The notes under the pieces are model-generated. The model was not told the origin of the DNA. It did not search any database and saw only the letters and a program-made list of their open reading frames with translations. 64,000 bases of DNA from Sitta carolinensis (lineage: Eukaryota; Chordata; Aves; Passeriformes; Sittidae), in NCBI GenBank assembly GCA_032173965.1, contig JAVUNC010000019.1, positions 9,845,234 to 9,909,233 on the forward strand, read 5' to 3'. Shown here piece by piece: positions 51,501-64,000 of this stretch. The first letter of the stretch is position 1, and each line of letters begins with the position of its first letter. The position numbers were made by a program, and so were the translations under genes.

Positions 51501-54500
51501 TCCAATTATCCTTGCTACTCAGGTGACACTTTAATGGAACTTAGGAACCCCCTTTAGTGTTTGAGGAGAGAGAACTGTTGAAGGAAACCCCTGTGCTGAT
51601 TTGCAAGGTCCTCATACTCCAAGGGAAAAGTGGGGGGAAAGTGTTTGGATGGAGGTGAAGAAAAAGGGTCTGATTGATGGAGGGTTTGATTGGTTGGGTT
51701 TGGGGAAGAGGGAACAGGGGTCACATAACACTTCAAAATCTGACCTAGGTTCTCCCAGTTTAAAAGATAAAATAGAAGATTAATTACATATCCAGATATG
51801 AGCCACTACAAGCTTTTCATCTAAAGCCTGAAAAGACAAATATAATGAATTTTGGTCATCACTTTAAAATAGCCACCTGTAGGGAATTATCACAAGGTAA
51901 TTCTTGCAGTCTCTCTCCCCCACCACTTTATTTCCTGTTCCCATCTTCAGCACTCTGTCAAAAACTAAAAAAAAAATAAAAAGCAAAGGTAACAAACCAG
52001 AGCAAACAAATTATCCTATATGTGTCATTTTAGGCACCCAACTGCCAGAGACTTCTATTTCACACCACTAATTCAATGCCTTGCATTAATTTTATGAAGA
52101 ATCCAGACAGAAAGGTTTGTTTTCTTTCCTCTGCCAGAGTTTAAATTCCATCTGCTCTCCCTGTTCCTGTTGGTTGCAGGACCTTTGCACATCTTCCATT
52201 TATGGTGTATTTTTCCCGATGTCCACAGCTGCAGCTCAAGTTCCATAGTTTATCATATCCCTTCATAATTCAAGTCAGCAATATCACTAGTGCATAAAAC
52301 TCAATCTCAGTGGTTATCTACAATGAATGCCAAGTGAAATGAAAAATTCACATCCATAACTCATTCCCAGAATCCTCCATCCAGTCTTTCATGCCTGTTG
52401 TTAACCATGCCATTCGGTGAGGAAAACTAGCTCTTCTTAGCTCCAAACAAACACTGAAGTACTCAGCTAGAAAGGAAACATCATTCCAATCATACATAGT
52501 TAGCAAAAAACAGCGAAACACATTGAAAAGGCTGATGTCAAAATTACTTTCCACATAGATTAACACAGAAAGATTAGAAGGCAAAGCAGTTTTCTTCAAT
52601 TTCAAAATCAATCTTTCAAAATCAGCAATTTCAAAGAGAGGGTTGTGATGAAAATCTTCATATCCTGGATGAGAAGGAAAATCAATAGCAGACAATTGAA
52701 TGGATGGCACTGGTATCCTTGGAAAAGGGGAACACTTCAAAATTGCTGCCCAGCTGCAATCTTTGTCCTATTCTTTTCTCCTTTTATGTAAAGCTCAAGG
52801 AGGAGGAGGCAAAAATTTGAAACTACGAAAAAGACAAACAAAAAAATCTTATAGAGATTTAAGACTCTCAAAACAGACACACAAAAAAAGACATTAAAAA
52901 TGAGAATAGGAGACCATTGATTGACATAAAACACATTATTTGTGCTCATAAATAACAATCAGATACTGAATGGCAAACTAGTAGTCATATACAGGGTTTT
53001 AAATGGTTTTGTTCTTCAATTATTTTATAAGGAGTTGAGAGGAAAAATTTCCCAGAAAATTTCAGTGCTTAAAATACTGCTGAATCCCAGGACATCTGTG
53101 TGGGGAGATACATTTGGAGATTCAAGACACAAGTCTTGAAGCCAGCATGAACATCAACTGAATTCAATAACCACCAGGTAGAGAGATCCATGGATGATCT
53201 GGGTCCTGAACTTTGCTATCAGCTGTACATTTGTCAATTGCAGAAAAGAAACAAAGGGTCTTGACCAACAAAACCTCCTCAGGAGTGTTCTCATGCTATG
53301 CTCTTTTTAGTGTTGTCCACAAAACCTGGATTTGTTAGCCAGCAGGCACCAAGCCAACAATTACACAAGAGAGACATAAACTATTTCAGAGTTGAACAAG
53401 CCTGGGTGCAACTCTGGTGCTCCACAGATCAAGCACACCAGTAATCAAAACATTTTTACTATTTATGCATCTTACCAAACAAAGTATTTAGAGTACATTG
53501 GCTACAAGTAACATCGTTCTCTTATTGTCCTACGTGACCTAAAAAATAATGTGCATTCAACACATACTTATAATTTTTTTGTATCCCAACATTTTACTAA
53601 AAATTTTAATGTTAAGTTTCTGAAGAGGGGGGAGAAGGAAGAGATATGTGAAGAACAGAAGTATGATATTAATTTGTACTTAAATCCTGGCCCTGCTGAA
53701 CAGGGCAATCCTGTTATTAAGCTCAGCCAGAGCAGGATTTCACATGAATTTTATGTGAAATAATCCTATTCAAATTTCACCTGCAGCTATTTAGAGGTGT
53801 AACTGAAAAATTCTATCTGTTTTGTGTGGACATTGGATGAAAATCTGAATAGCATGTTATTTTAAAGATGCTAAAGCATCTCCTTTTTTTAAACTATAAG
53901 AAACAGACACACTCTCCCCCAAAAAAATATCACCAGGGGCCAGTGGAAGTAGAAGATCAGAAATCCCACCAGGCTTTCCCATACTGTCTGCAGAGTATCC
54001 ACCAGGAAACACATCATCTCATCATCAGAAGTGGAGCATTTTACATGTGCCTACGCCCGAGTCCTTTGGTTTTAAAGATTAAATCTGCATTCTGCATGGT
54101 AAAGAGCAATTCAAAATGGAAACAGGGGAAAAAAAGTTGCTCCTTAGATCTACAGCAATATCCTTGGGAAACCAAGGTCAGAGTATTTCCAAAGAGATAT
54201 AAATCAGTATTTTCCTTTAAAAAAAAAAAAAATGTTACCATGCTATACTTCACAAGCACTAAATGAAAATATAAACCTCACTGCAAAATGTTTATAAACT
54301 AAATTATAATTAATTGCTTAAGCCACTTATTATTCCTCCCATTGACCATTATCCAATAAATTTTTATGCAAGCTGGCAGAGGTAAATAGCTGTAACTAAC
54401 ATCTGCTCACCTGATCCAGGAGCAGCCTGATTTGACCAGGCAGATTCAGGCATCACAGGAACATCAAAGAGCACACATAGACTGACCCTGTGTTATGAAC

Positions 54501-55450
54501 TTCAGCTTTCCTGAATACTTGAATATGACCCATAATTTTCATTCCCTTCACGTCAACCAGTCTTCCCTGATGACTCTTCCTTTAAAATGAAAAAAAATTA
54601 ACAGCCCAATATTTTGAAATGCAAAGGATTCTAAGGAAAAAAAATATTTGCAACTCCTGCTAGGAGAGGAAAAAGCATGAGTAGTAAAAGAAATCCATAC
54701 GATAAATTATTCCTCAAAAGCCATGTAATCCTCTGAATATTTTCTGGTTTGTATTTTACATGGACTCTGACCAGGAAATATATTTCTAAGGAAACATTTT
54801 TACCCTGCTTGCAATTTTTATGCCACCAGTTTTGCTGCTGACTTTAAAATAGGAAGTACAGCAAGAATGACATCTGTGGAGTGCAGATCACAGTGTGCTG
54901 GGCAGTCCACAAAAGACTTGCTTATCAGAATCTCTGAAGCTATGAAAATATGGTAATTTTTTCCTGGAACTGTGCATACTGAAAATACCAACAGGGTTGG
55001 TGCCACCTCAGAGGAAAAAAAATATTTTTGAAGTTAGATCATGAGATAAAATCCTCTTCTCCTTACAGTACAAGTAAACCCATGAATTTTTGAAATAATT
55101 TATAATATTGTGGGGGCAGTATTGCTTTATTGTCATTTATAAAAGATAAAGAACCCTCAGTAAAATAGGAAAAGGAAAACAAAAGAGAAGAAAAAAAACA
55201 GTGTCTCTCTTCCAAGCTTCTCAGAGCTAAGCCTGCTGTGTTTAATACCTGACCAGCAGGAATGAGGTTGGCCATTTTCTTACTAATATTTTTTTAAATT
55301 AATATAAAATCACTTGATATAGAACAGGACTTGTGCCAGCTTTCCTGCCAATTGATTGATTAATTTCACATTGACACAAATGGCCTGAGCAAGCTAAGGG
55401 CGGTTTTCATTTCCTGCTGACAAGGAAGGTTTTGAACACAAAATTTTATT
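48585..55450. other. Unique AT-rich non-coding sequence
   Basis: No gene recognised. The longest frame is 130 codons on the minus strand (52348-52740); its product is compositionally protein-like but matches no family, and its length is compatible with chance. A stretch at 49060-49270 looks like conserved regulatory DNA and is described among the findings. Confidence 0.5.
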
Positions 55451-55476
55451 GAGTCCTGGCCCTGCAGCCAGGACTC
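55451..55476. repeat. Perfect 10-bp GC-rich hairpin
   Basis: GAGTCCTGGC, the loop CCTGCA, and GCCAGGACTC form a perfect 10-bp stem with seven G-C pairs, unusual for this AT-rich area. Pairing does not extend beyond the 10 bp, so it is too short for a microRNA precursor. No T-run follows that would suggest a terminator. Confidence 0.8.
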
Positions 55477-58400
55477 CCATCTTATCTTGTTTAAAAGAAT
55501 CTGCCTGTTTCTGAGTGTTAAAACATGTGCAACAGGGAGCTGAGATGATTATGATAATTATTTGTGCCTTACATGTGAGGGGAGAATAGGCCAGAGAAGA
55601 CACAACCAAAAATAGCTGAAATTATACAGCCTAAATGTAATGCACAGCAATTCCCTGGCTAGATGAGAAAATAATGAGAAAAAAGGAAAGAAAAGATAAA
55701 GTGAAAAATTGGCAGTAAGGAACATTTTCAGTCCCCCAATGCCAGGGAGGGACAGAACTGTAACCAGGATGCCCAAGCACCCCAGTTCGCACACCAATCC
55801 CCAGCACTGCCAGCTTGGCAAACTTGCAGGAAGGTTCTAACTCAACAACACTGCTGGCTACTGAATACTTTTTTAATCCAGAGCAAGGTGTGTTATTCCT
55901 AAATTTAGAAAGCCAATCTACCAAGAGATAAACAGGACCCTTGAATAAACTGTCTACAGAGAATTTTGCAGTGTATTAAATGTCCTGTGTCAGAAAAGCA
56001 GCCCACCTATGAGTGTAACAAATAAACCACACAAGCCATGGCACTTTCATGTGAAATAAAGGGAAGGGGATACCTCATATAAAGCCCTCAGGACAGGTAT
56101 AATGTTTGACATGCACACATCATTACAGGGCAGGTGTCCTTCCTCCAGAAACTGGGAAACAAGAGGGTAAAAAAGACTCCAGTCATGAAAGGTTAGCAAA
56201 CAGATAATAAATTGCCAGGTGGGCACTGTAGCTCTTGCACTGCTGGGTTCAAAGCAAACCTGTCCTGGCCTTGCATCTCTCGTGACTTTATTCAGGTAAC
56301 AACACTTCAGCTTTAAGCTCCATTGAGCACTATGTACATTTTGAGTACTGAATGCTTATAATTAAGTGTATTTATACACTACTGCATTTGAAGAGATGTG
56401 GCACAGAGATCAGAGAACTGAAATAATTTGATGCACACAATTTAGCCTGGATTTTGTACCTCAGGTCTCAAATACTCAAAACAGTACCAGTGTTTCACAG
56501 CCAACTCAGACAGAAACTGCGTCTGGGTAAAATACATTTTACTGGATTCACCAAATTACAGCTGCAGTAAAATTATACTATAACTGACAAAACATCCATA
56601 GATGTGATTAGAATTGAGCTTTTTATATCAGAGTAAAAGCCAGTTAATAAATAGCTAATTATTACATTTAGTCCAGCAAGTAATTCAGGTGATTTATCTT
56701 TCAGCCTTGATATTGTCCATTTACACACCACTATAAATTTTCAGATATTTTGTCATTAAATTTGCTAACAAAACAGATTTTACTGGGCTCCTGTCTAAGG
56801 CAGTCTCAGTGTTTAAAACAATGACTCGTGATTTTTTATAATCTAATTACAGCAGCCTGAAATTGAATACAAATTTTAAAATTTATTTTATGATTTAGAG
56901 TCCATAGCCACATTTCCAAATTTAATGACTAATTTAGTGACTAATATATACACTATAATAAACACTAATCACAGTTAGCTATAGATAATACTGGTCACTT
57001 TTTAAATTTTCTTGGAACCAAAGAAAGGAAAGCGACAATATTTTCATCTTTCCTTCTTTTAAACAAGAAACAGTTTCAGTGTTGATAGTGGAGGGAAAGT
57101 TCCTTCTGAAAGTCTTCAAAGGAAATTCTTTTTGTGGAATTTATAAAGTCATAAATATATGATCCACCAGCATGGTTCCCTATTTTTATTTTTGTGTCCT
57201 GGTTTCATTTCCAGTAAGAATGCACACTTTTTCTCCAATAAGCTGCATAAAAAATAATCCTCATCCTTTCTGCTAAATCAGAATATAAAAACTCCAAGTC
57301 TTGAAAAGCTCTTCTTGTAAAGTACCCTTTATCTCACAGAATCAACCTCCAAAGAAAAGCTTAAATGAATTTTATAGAATAAGCTGTGAAAATGTACCCA
57401 ATGTGTAATAGACTCCCAAAATCCATGATTTTTCCATAATTCTGATTTTGATCAGAAAAAATAACAACAGATAAGTCATAAAAATCAACATGAGATTTTA
57501 CTCAAACACAAGCTTGATGTATGACTGTGCACTTCCAACACAAGTAGTTTTATGGAAAGAACTCGGCCAAAATCTACCAATTTACCTCAGCCAAATCCCA
57601 TACACAAGAACTGGAATGTCACACAAACTATTCATTTTTGCTGAGGTTGCACAGAAATATCTTAGAAGCTATTTGACAGCACGACACTCTCCAAATAGGT
57701 GTCATTTAAATATTTACAACACGATTACTTAGATAAAGTTTCCAACATTTCTGTAAGCAACTTCTGGGGGAATCACACTTGGAAAAACATGGAAATTACT
57801 AAGGCACTACGTGGCCACGCTTACAGAAACAGCAAATTTAATGTGCAGCATGAATAATTTCTAGCCCTACTCAGGCCTTGAAATAGAAGGAGCTATCCAG
57901 GAATTTTAATCAAAACAAATTTTTGAGGATGCAGGCCATCCCAAAAACCAATAAATAAACAGTCTGAATGGACAATGCCTGCCTCGGGGGGTGCTGCAGG
58001 AAAGCTCGTAAAGAGCTAGAACATAAAAATCAACAATTTCAACCAGTCAGCTTTACAGGGGCTGGTTTTGACTTGCTTTATCCCAGTTTAAGCCAGGATC
58101 TCGTTATGTGCCCATAATAATCCATCTCCCGGAGCTCTGCCGACTCACTGCAGCTTTGATTCATTCCAGGGGCAGACACAGGGTGCCCGGGCTGGCAGGT
58201 GAGGAATGCTCGGGTCTGTGGCTACCTCGCTGTTAATGGAAACTCTGACACTCCTGCCCCCTCCTCAGAGCCTTCACACGGGGCACGGGTCTTGGAACTG
58301 ATCCCAGCCTAAACCCCAGTAGGAGTTCATTTGGACAAGCAAATGAATTCTGCACACACCTTCCAAACCAAGGCACTGTCCACATCCACAGGGCAATTAT

Positions 58401-60498
58401 TGCTTATATTTGCTTCTAATCTGCATGTGTGTCTACAATGATCCACCCAAAGCATGTCCTTACAATTAGGAGTAATCTGCAATCATTTCCAGGGCGTAGT
58501 CTTGCCAGCCAATCAATTACAATTGTGGGCAGTGTTTACAAATTAGACAACAGAAAGGCTAAATACAGCAGAATAGTCGTCCTGATGAGACAGGAAATAA
58601 AAATTGCAATCAGGTATTTCATGACCCTGTTCTCATGTCCACAACCAAAGACTGAAGAGAACACACTGAAACTCCACTGGCAAAATGATGTTTCCTACAC
58701 TTACCTTGCAGGATTTATAGTGCATTCCAAAATATGAGATTCTTAATGGCAACAGCAGATCAGTCCTTCTTTTATAAGTTACAAATGCTTCTTAAGAGCC
58801 TTTTTCCTAACAGTCCCTTGATTTTATAATTGCTGTAATTAATGTTGATAGGAGCTGTCATCCCTAATTTTTCATGGTTTGTCCAAAGAAAGACGTACCA
58901 TCACTGGTTTAAAAGTTAGAGGGGAAAACTTATTGTAGGAAAATACCTGGGTCATTAAGCTCAGTCATCTGAAAATTTTATAACTGTTCTGACAAACTTC
59001 TCATGTACCTTTTTCAAGCTGCCCCTAAACATCTGGCTGGAACTACTGGGACTGTTCTTCTAATTGTTAACCTTAAATATATTCATACTACTCTATAACC
59101 ACTTTCTTTTGTGCCAATGTTTTGTCCTGATTTTTATTTCAGAAAAGACATAATTATATTGTGAGATTCAGTGCCACAAGATGTTGGAAATATAAAGGGA
59201 TAAATGAGAAAATGTGGAAATGAAAATATATTACCTCAAAACCCAATTAGGAAGTCCATCAAGGGTTATTAAAATTCATCTATAACTTTCTGCACTTCAG
59301 ATTGAGAATATAAAGTAGGAAAAAACGTAACTGCAATTCTTAGTCCCTATATTATTGCCATAAGCATCCAATCCTGGCCACTAGCAAAGAAAAGACACTA
59401 GAACAGAGATACCTCCTGCGCTGTTCGTAAAAAATATTTTCCATGTAAATATAAATCAAGCTAAAACTCTTACACTTGTCACAGATTCTTTTCCACTGAA
59501 TAGTTTTTCATTTTATATAAAATGCCAAAAAAATCCCTTTCACTCTAAATATTGAATTAGGCTGAAGATCTCCAGCGCAGTCCCTGCTAGATTCTGTGAT
59601 GGAATGGTATTTTATTTTATAAAAAATTAAGGATGGAAGTGATTAAGCACTTTCTTGTTTGGTTGTTTTTTTTTCTTTCAAGGAATTCTTGAAAAGGCCA
59701 CCCGATATTAAACAAGAGCAGTCAAAAACCATGTCCATGATGAAACTGTTCATAAATGAGGCCATAAATAACAATCTTTTCATTAGCCTTGTCTGCATGA
59801 AAGAAGTTTCCCTTTGGACTAATTAACTTTTTCAATAACTGTACAGAAGATGGAATGTGGCTTGACAGCACCAGACATGACAGTAACAATAAAACCAATT
59901 TTGCTTCTGCACTCTACACTCTAAAGGCACTGGCATGGGAACATTTATGCCTTTACTCCTTTTGTGCTCAGATTCATTGCTCTGAACACGCCCAGACCCA
60001 CGAGGCTGTTGGCCTGAATATTTTAATCATTGATGAGGGAGGCACTGAGGGGCCACAGGAGGAGAGACAGGTGCTTGTGTAGCCTGGAGCAATACGATTA
60101 TGAAAATCCCCTCGTGGAGAACTGTGTCTCCTCCTGACTGAACCCCTAAACTATGACCAGCCACGGACTTTCAACACAAAACACATTTCCAGATGGAGTT
60201 AGCAGGCAGGCAGAAGTCCTGCCAGGAAATTCTCTCTCTTGGCAGATACACTACAGCAACATCTTTCTAATTCAATGGGAATTTATTCAGGCAACAGGTG
60301 CAACAGCAGCCTCTGAAAAGCTGATGCCAGCTCACATCTCCAAAAATCAGGACCTGCTTCTCTAGAGACCAAGGCAAGTGAATGATTAGGCTATGGCAAG
60401 ATTAAGAGCTAAAGGCTGTTTTGTCCTCTCAATGAATATGTTTTACTACCTTTAAATAATAGGATTTGGGTGGCTGGGTTTTCACAGAAAACAGATTT
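55477..60498. other. Unique AT-rich non-coding sequence
   Basis: No gene recognised. A slightly GC-richer, CpG-bearing patch lies at 57.97-58.32 kb. Low-divergence-looking, regulatory-style sequence rich in ATTA and TAAT words lies at 56.62-56.96 kb and 59.69-60.03 kb. Frames are at most 102 codons. Confidence 0.5.
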
Positions 60499-60569
60499 CA
60501 TAGAGCCATGGTTTGGGTTGGAAGGGAACTGATAGATCCTCGAATTCCAACCTGCCTCACAGGGACCCA
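60499..60569 (-). mobile_element. CR1 LINE, short 3' tail fragment, antisense
   Basis: On the plus strand the segment reads CATAGAGCCATGGTTTGGGT, TGGAAGGGAACTGATAGATC and ATTCCAACCTGCC, the antisense of the common CR1 3' end. About 70 bases remain. There is no ORF. Confidence 0.85.
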
Positions 60570-61157
60570 ATATCAGTCCTTGTATTAAAGGTACCATGCT
60601 TGCTTACTATGACAGAAAGTATTTACTTATAAATCAATGCTATTCTGATTTAGATTTTCTTAAAGGGGAAAAAAATCTTTGTGTGCATTAAGTGATCATT
60701 TCATTAACCCCTAAGTAGAATTTTTCCCAAAGGTTTTTGTAATATTTATTATCTTGAAAACCTGAGCTCATTGGCTGAATTCAGAGAGAGGCACAACTGG
60801 TCCTAAATGACTACAAACATCCTTGTGTCAGCAAAGTGCTAACTGGAGTAACATGTCTGAGAAGACTCCAGAGTAAAGAAGATAGTGCAGAAATGTAATT
60901 AAAATTCCTCACTTTTCTTCATTATTCTTGAAAACTGTTCTATCTTAACATTATGGATGAAGTATTTTACTAGAGAGAGATTTTCAGAAGTTAAGCAGGT
61001 TATTGTTTAAAAGCTGAAAAGAAAATTTAAAGATGCAAAACTCTGGAGAATTTTATCAACTTTCACTTCTAAGAAGAAGGAAAATTAAGTGAAAATTTTC
61101 CAGAAAAGGAGCAGATGTTACTCTACAAAGCAAGAATAGAGCAAGTGGAATTATAAC

Positions 61158-61177
61158 CTGAGAGAAGGTTCTCTCAG
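61158..61177. repeat. Short perfect inverted repeat
   Basis: CTGAGAGAA, GG, TTCTCTCAG: 9-bp arms around two bases. It is a potential cruciform or protein-binding palindrome with no further support. Confidence 0.7.
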
Positions 61178-63050
61178 AGCCATAATTTTAGGCACTCAAC
61201 ACCCACGATTAGGGTCAGATTGAAAATGAGCTACCTGATGTGTGAAAGCCTAATGCATCCCACTGGATGTTTTCCCAGCTAAAACCCAGCTTTCAAAATG
61301 AACAAAAGAAACATATGCTTCTGGTTTGGGGCACTGAGCAGCCATTTGTCAAGACTGTTCAAAAGATTTATTTTTTCAATATGATATGGAGATAAATGAA
61401 CACTCAGTACCCTGCAAAAATAGGACTTGGTCTGCAAAATATCCCCCAATGGTTTAACATTTGTATGTTTCATTTCAATACCATTTTATATTTGAAACAT
61501 TTTTCTGTCCTATCATTGGTATTGAAAAGCAGTTCAAAACTAACTTAAATAAAAGTTATTATAAAAGTTTCACTGTCATTAAAAACAGACAAAAAGACCA
61601 CCTCATTTCCTGTCTAGGCATTTTTTAAAACTATGTTTTCAGTCAGATTCAGAAAGAAAGAACATTCTAGTTCATAGCTCCCATTCTTCACAGCTCAGCA
61701 TGGAGCGCTTTTGCTGGGATTTCTGCCTATAAAAAGAAAATGCCACCAAAAATGACATTCTCTTTCATAAAGATCCAATACTCTGCTTTCCATGTTCACC
61801 TGAAGCTGAGAGTCAATAAATATTTTACTGCTAAAAAGTATTGCCCTTGGATCTTGAAAGTGTAACTGTAACTAAGTAAAAAACATATGATTATTTCAAG
61901 GGCCAATTCTTGCCTCGTTTTGCAGAATCTATCCCAGCAATTATGGTGATGTGTCATCAGTTGCAAGTTACTTTAATATCTTGTTTGTTAAATAGACTCC
62001 TACACACAAAAGTGCTTTAGTTCTTTAATTTGCAAACTACTTTAGCACATATGCATCAAAGCTCTTTTAAGAGCTACAGAAGTGTCATCCACTATAGGAG
62101 GTAACAGAAAATTAAATTGGGAGTGGGAAAGAGGAGGGCAAAATTATAGTGGATATACAGAATATCAGAGTATTGAGTCAGGAAGGTACATTTAGACTAA
62201 TTAAGGGTTCCTTTCAACTAAGTGCACTAACCAGGATTAGGTCACTGTTAGATTTTGACTTGGCACCTGCATTTGTTTATGGGAAATGCAGTTTGGGTTG
62301 CTCTCAGGTCAGGGAAACCCAGTGCTTGTCCGTGGGAGACCATATGTTCCCCCAACTCAAACCATCAGACATCAGTAGGTGAGCACATTTTTGAAGCAGC
62401 AGGTCTAAAAATATCCTAGTGAAGGGAAATATCTCCGATCAGAGAGAGACAGCACAGAGCCCCCCTCCCTGAGGTTTTGGGGCAGCACAAAAGCAGGGAG
62501 GCACAGTGGACTCCTGATGAGTGAGACTGGACACAATACAGAGCACACAGCATTTCAGCAGTGGATATTATCACCTCTGGAAGGAATAAAAGAGCTGGAT
62601 AACCCCCAATCTTTATATTTCTGAGAGCTTCAAATCAGTGACAGGAGAACAAGGTGAACTGCTTGAATAAAAGACACTGTTCCCCCACAAAAGCACAAAG
62701 ACAAAATTCGAAACTGGCAACAGAGCAAAGAAGAAAGAATTGATGCTCCCACACTGTTCTCGACCTGAGGAATTTTTTTTTTCCTACATACTAATTTTTT
62801 ATATAAAGAGATTTTTTCTCATTCTCTCTTATGTAAGTGATCTTCTCCTTAGGGAATTATTAAAAGTGAGAATGATCAGTGCTGGAATTTAATAAATTTG
62901 GGTTCAAATTAGTTTTAGTAGCTCCTACATTTAATATTTTTTTTAACTTTTCTTTGTTGGGAGAGCTAGATTAAAATCAGATTGCAGAGCAATAACTTGG
63001 GAGGAAAGTGACCATGCCCAGTGAGAGAACATGATATACAGTGGAAAGCA

Positions 63051-63071
63051 ATCATAGCCAGTAGCTATGAT
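63051..63071. repeat. Short perfect inverted repeat
   Basis: ATCATAGC, the loop CAGTA, and GCTATGAT give a perfect 8-bp stem. Function unknown. Confidence 0.65.
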
Positions 63072-64000
63072 AGAGGAATTCGATTTCAAAGGGGAATTTC
63101 ACATTTCCCAAGATGTAACAGGACAATGCTGCACTGATTCACACATATGTGCAAAAGCATAGAATAGCCTCAGAGATGGAAAAAAATCATCTAAGACAGA
63201 GGAGGAAATGTCAAAAAGGTGTTTATTTTAAAATGTTTCTTTTTAGTTAACTATTTTCCATATATATCTAACCTTAAACATCAGTGTGCACCAACTAATA
63301 ACCTTACTTTATTACATAGATGCTTTGGTGGTTTCTCTGTCTTAAAATGGGCCAAATCAAAAAAGGAGAAAGGCACTTCAAGGAAATCCTGGACAATTGT
63401 TTTTTTTTCAACCAACTTCAACCTTTCTTAAGCAGTCATGTTGCCCAGGAATCTACCAAAGGTGGGAGATTCTTTCATTGTGGGAACTAAACATCATGCA
63501 AATATTAATAGGCAATGGAAGAGCTGGACTAGAATGGAAATCTTTTTGTAGCATCAGCTATAGGTTTCTGTTCAGAGATTAAAGAGAAAGGAGTTTAAAC
63601 ATTCATTGCACTCTCCACAGAACAGGTGTGCCAAACCAAAAGACCTAGACCTCCATGCTTAAAAGAAAAACCTGCTTGCACCCTTCTGAATCTTAACCAT
63701 CAATCAAGTAAAATAAGTCTGTCTCTGCCCAGAGGAACAGAGGAAAGAAAACTTGTGATGCAGCAGAATAACGAGCTCCATGAGCTTCCCTTTGTCATTA
63801 GACCTTTCTTGAAGAGTGTCATTTCCAAAGAAAAAGACATGCTACAAGTACCAAACGACACACTGTACTCAATTACGACTTTGTGATGCAACCAGACAGG
63901 TTTTAAACATCAGCAGGGACAGTAATTTTCCTTGCAGTGCCCACTGAAACGTCTTTTCAGGACAAAAAAGACAGACAGAAAGACAGTCCCATTTGACACT

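Larger units (their letters stand above)
60570..64000. other. Unique AT-rich non-coding sequence to window end
   Basis: No gene recognised. Two short perfect inverted repeats are present (61158-61177 and 63051-63071). Frames are at most 86 codons. Confidence 0.55.

Noticed and set aside
52348..52740. 130-codon minus-strand frame as an exon
   Set aside because: A rough estimate from stop-codon frequency gives a few frames of this length by chance in 64 kb on six frames; no family match.
56240..56265. GGGTTCAAAGC as a tRNA T-loop
   Set aside because: No matching A-box or cloverleaf could be drawn upstream.
1..64000. Bacterial-type features (operons, CRISPR arrays, prophage, insertion sequences)
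   Set aside because: No evenly spaced direct repeats with unique spacers, no long tandem coding frames and no ribosome-binding pattern; CR1 and avian LTRs place the DNA in a bird nucleus.

Overview
This window looks like vertebrate, almost certainly bird, nuclear DNA, and probably songbird. The support is the repeat content. There are several CR1 LINE 3' fragments in both orientations, a well-preserved avian ERVL-type solo LTR at about 15.35-15.86 kb, a second weaker LTR, very few other repeats, and an AT-rich background. There are no operons, ribosome binding sites or dense long reading frames. The layout fits an intergenic or deep intronic part of a large chromosome. I could not recognise any protein-coding exon, tRNA, rRNA or known ncRNA. 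The reading frames of 60-170 codons are what chance gives in DNA of this composition.

Layout. 1-4.4 kb: unique AT-rich sequence. 4.4-6.8 kb: a repeat cluster, with a short CR1 tail, a degraded LTR and the best CR1 copy (end of the reverse-transcriptase ORF plus the 3' UTR). 6.8-15.3 kb: unique sequence with small AT-rich and trinucleotide repeats. 15.3-18.4 kb: a second repeat cluster, with an ERVL LTR, an antisense CR1 and a GC-richer block that may derive from a retroelement. 18.4-24.7 kb: unique, ending in a pure A38 tract. 24.9-25.3 kb: a GC- and pyrimidine-rich patch. 25.9-26.3 kb: a 3'-end-like segment with a polyadenylation signal 22 bases before a long A-rich run, possibly a retroposed transcript end. 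26.3-43.3 kb: unique, with a few hairpins. 43.3-44.5 kb: the most distinctive object, a CpG-dense island built around about 750 bp of G-rich tandem repeat with an 11/12-bp (23-bp) period. 44.5-64 kb: unique AT-rich sequence with two short CR1 tails, hairpins and some stretches that read like conserved regulatory DNA.

I found no gene system here. The best leads are the GC minisatellite/CpG island with a CTCF-like site at its edge, the possible processed retrocopy end, and the unassigned GC-richer blocks that may be LTR-derived. Repeat family assignments come from recognising consensus features from memory, not from a search.
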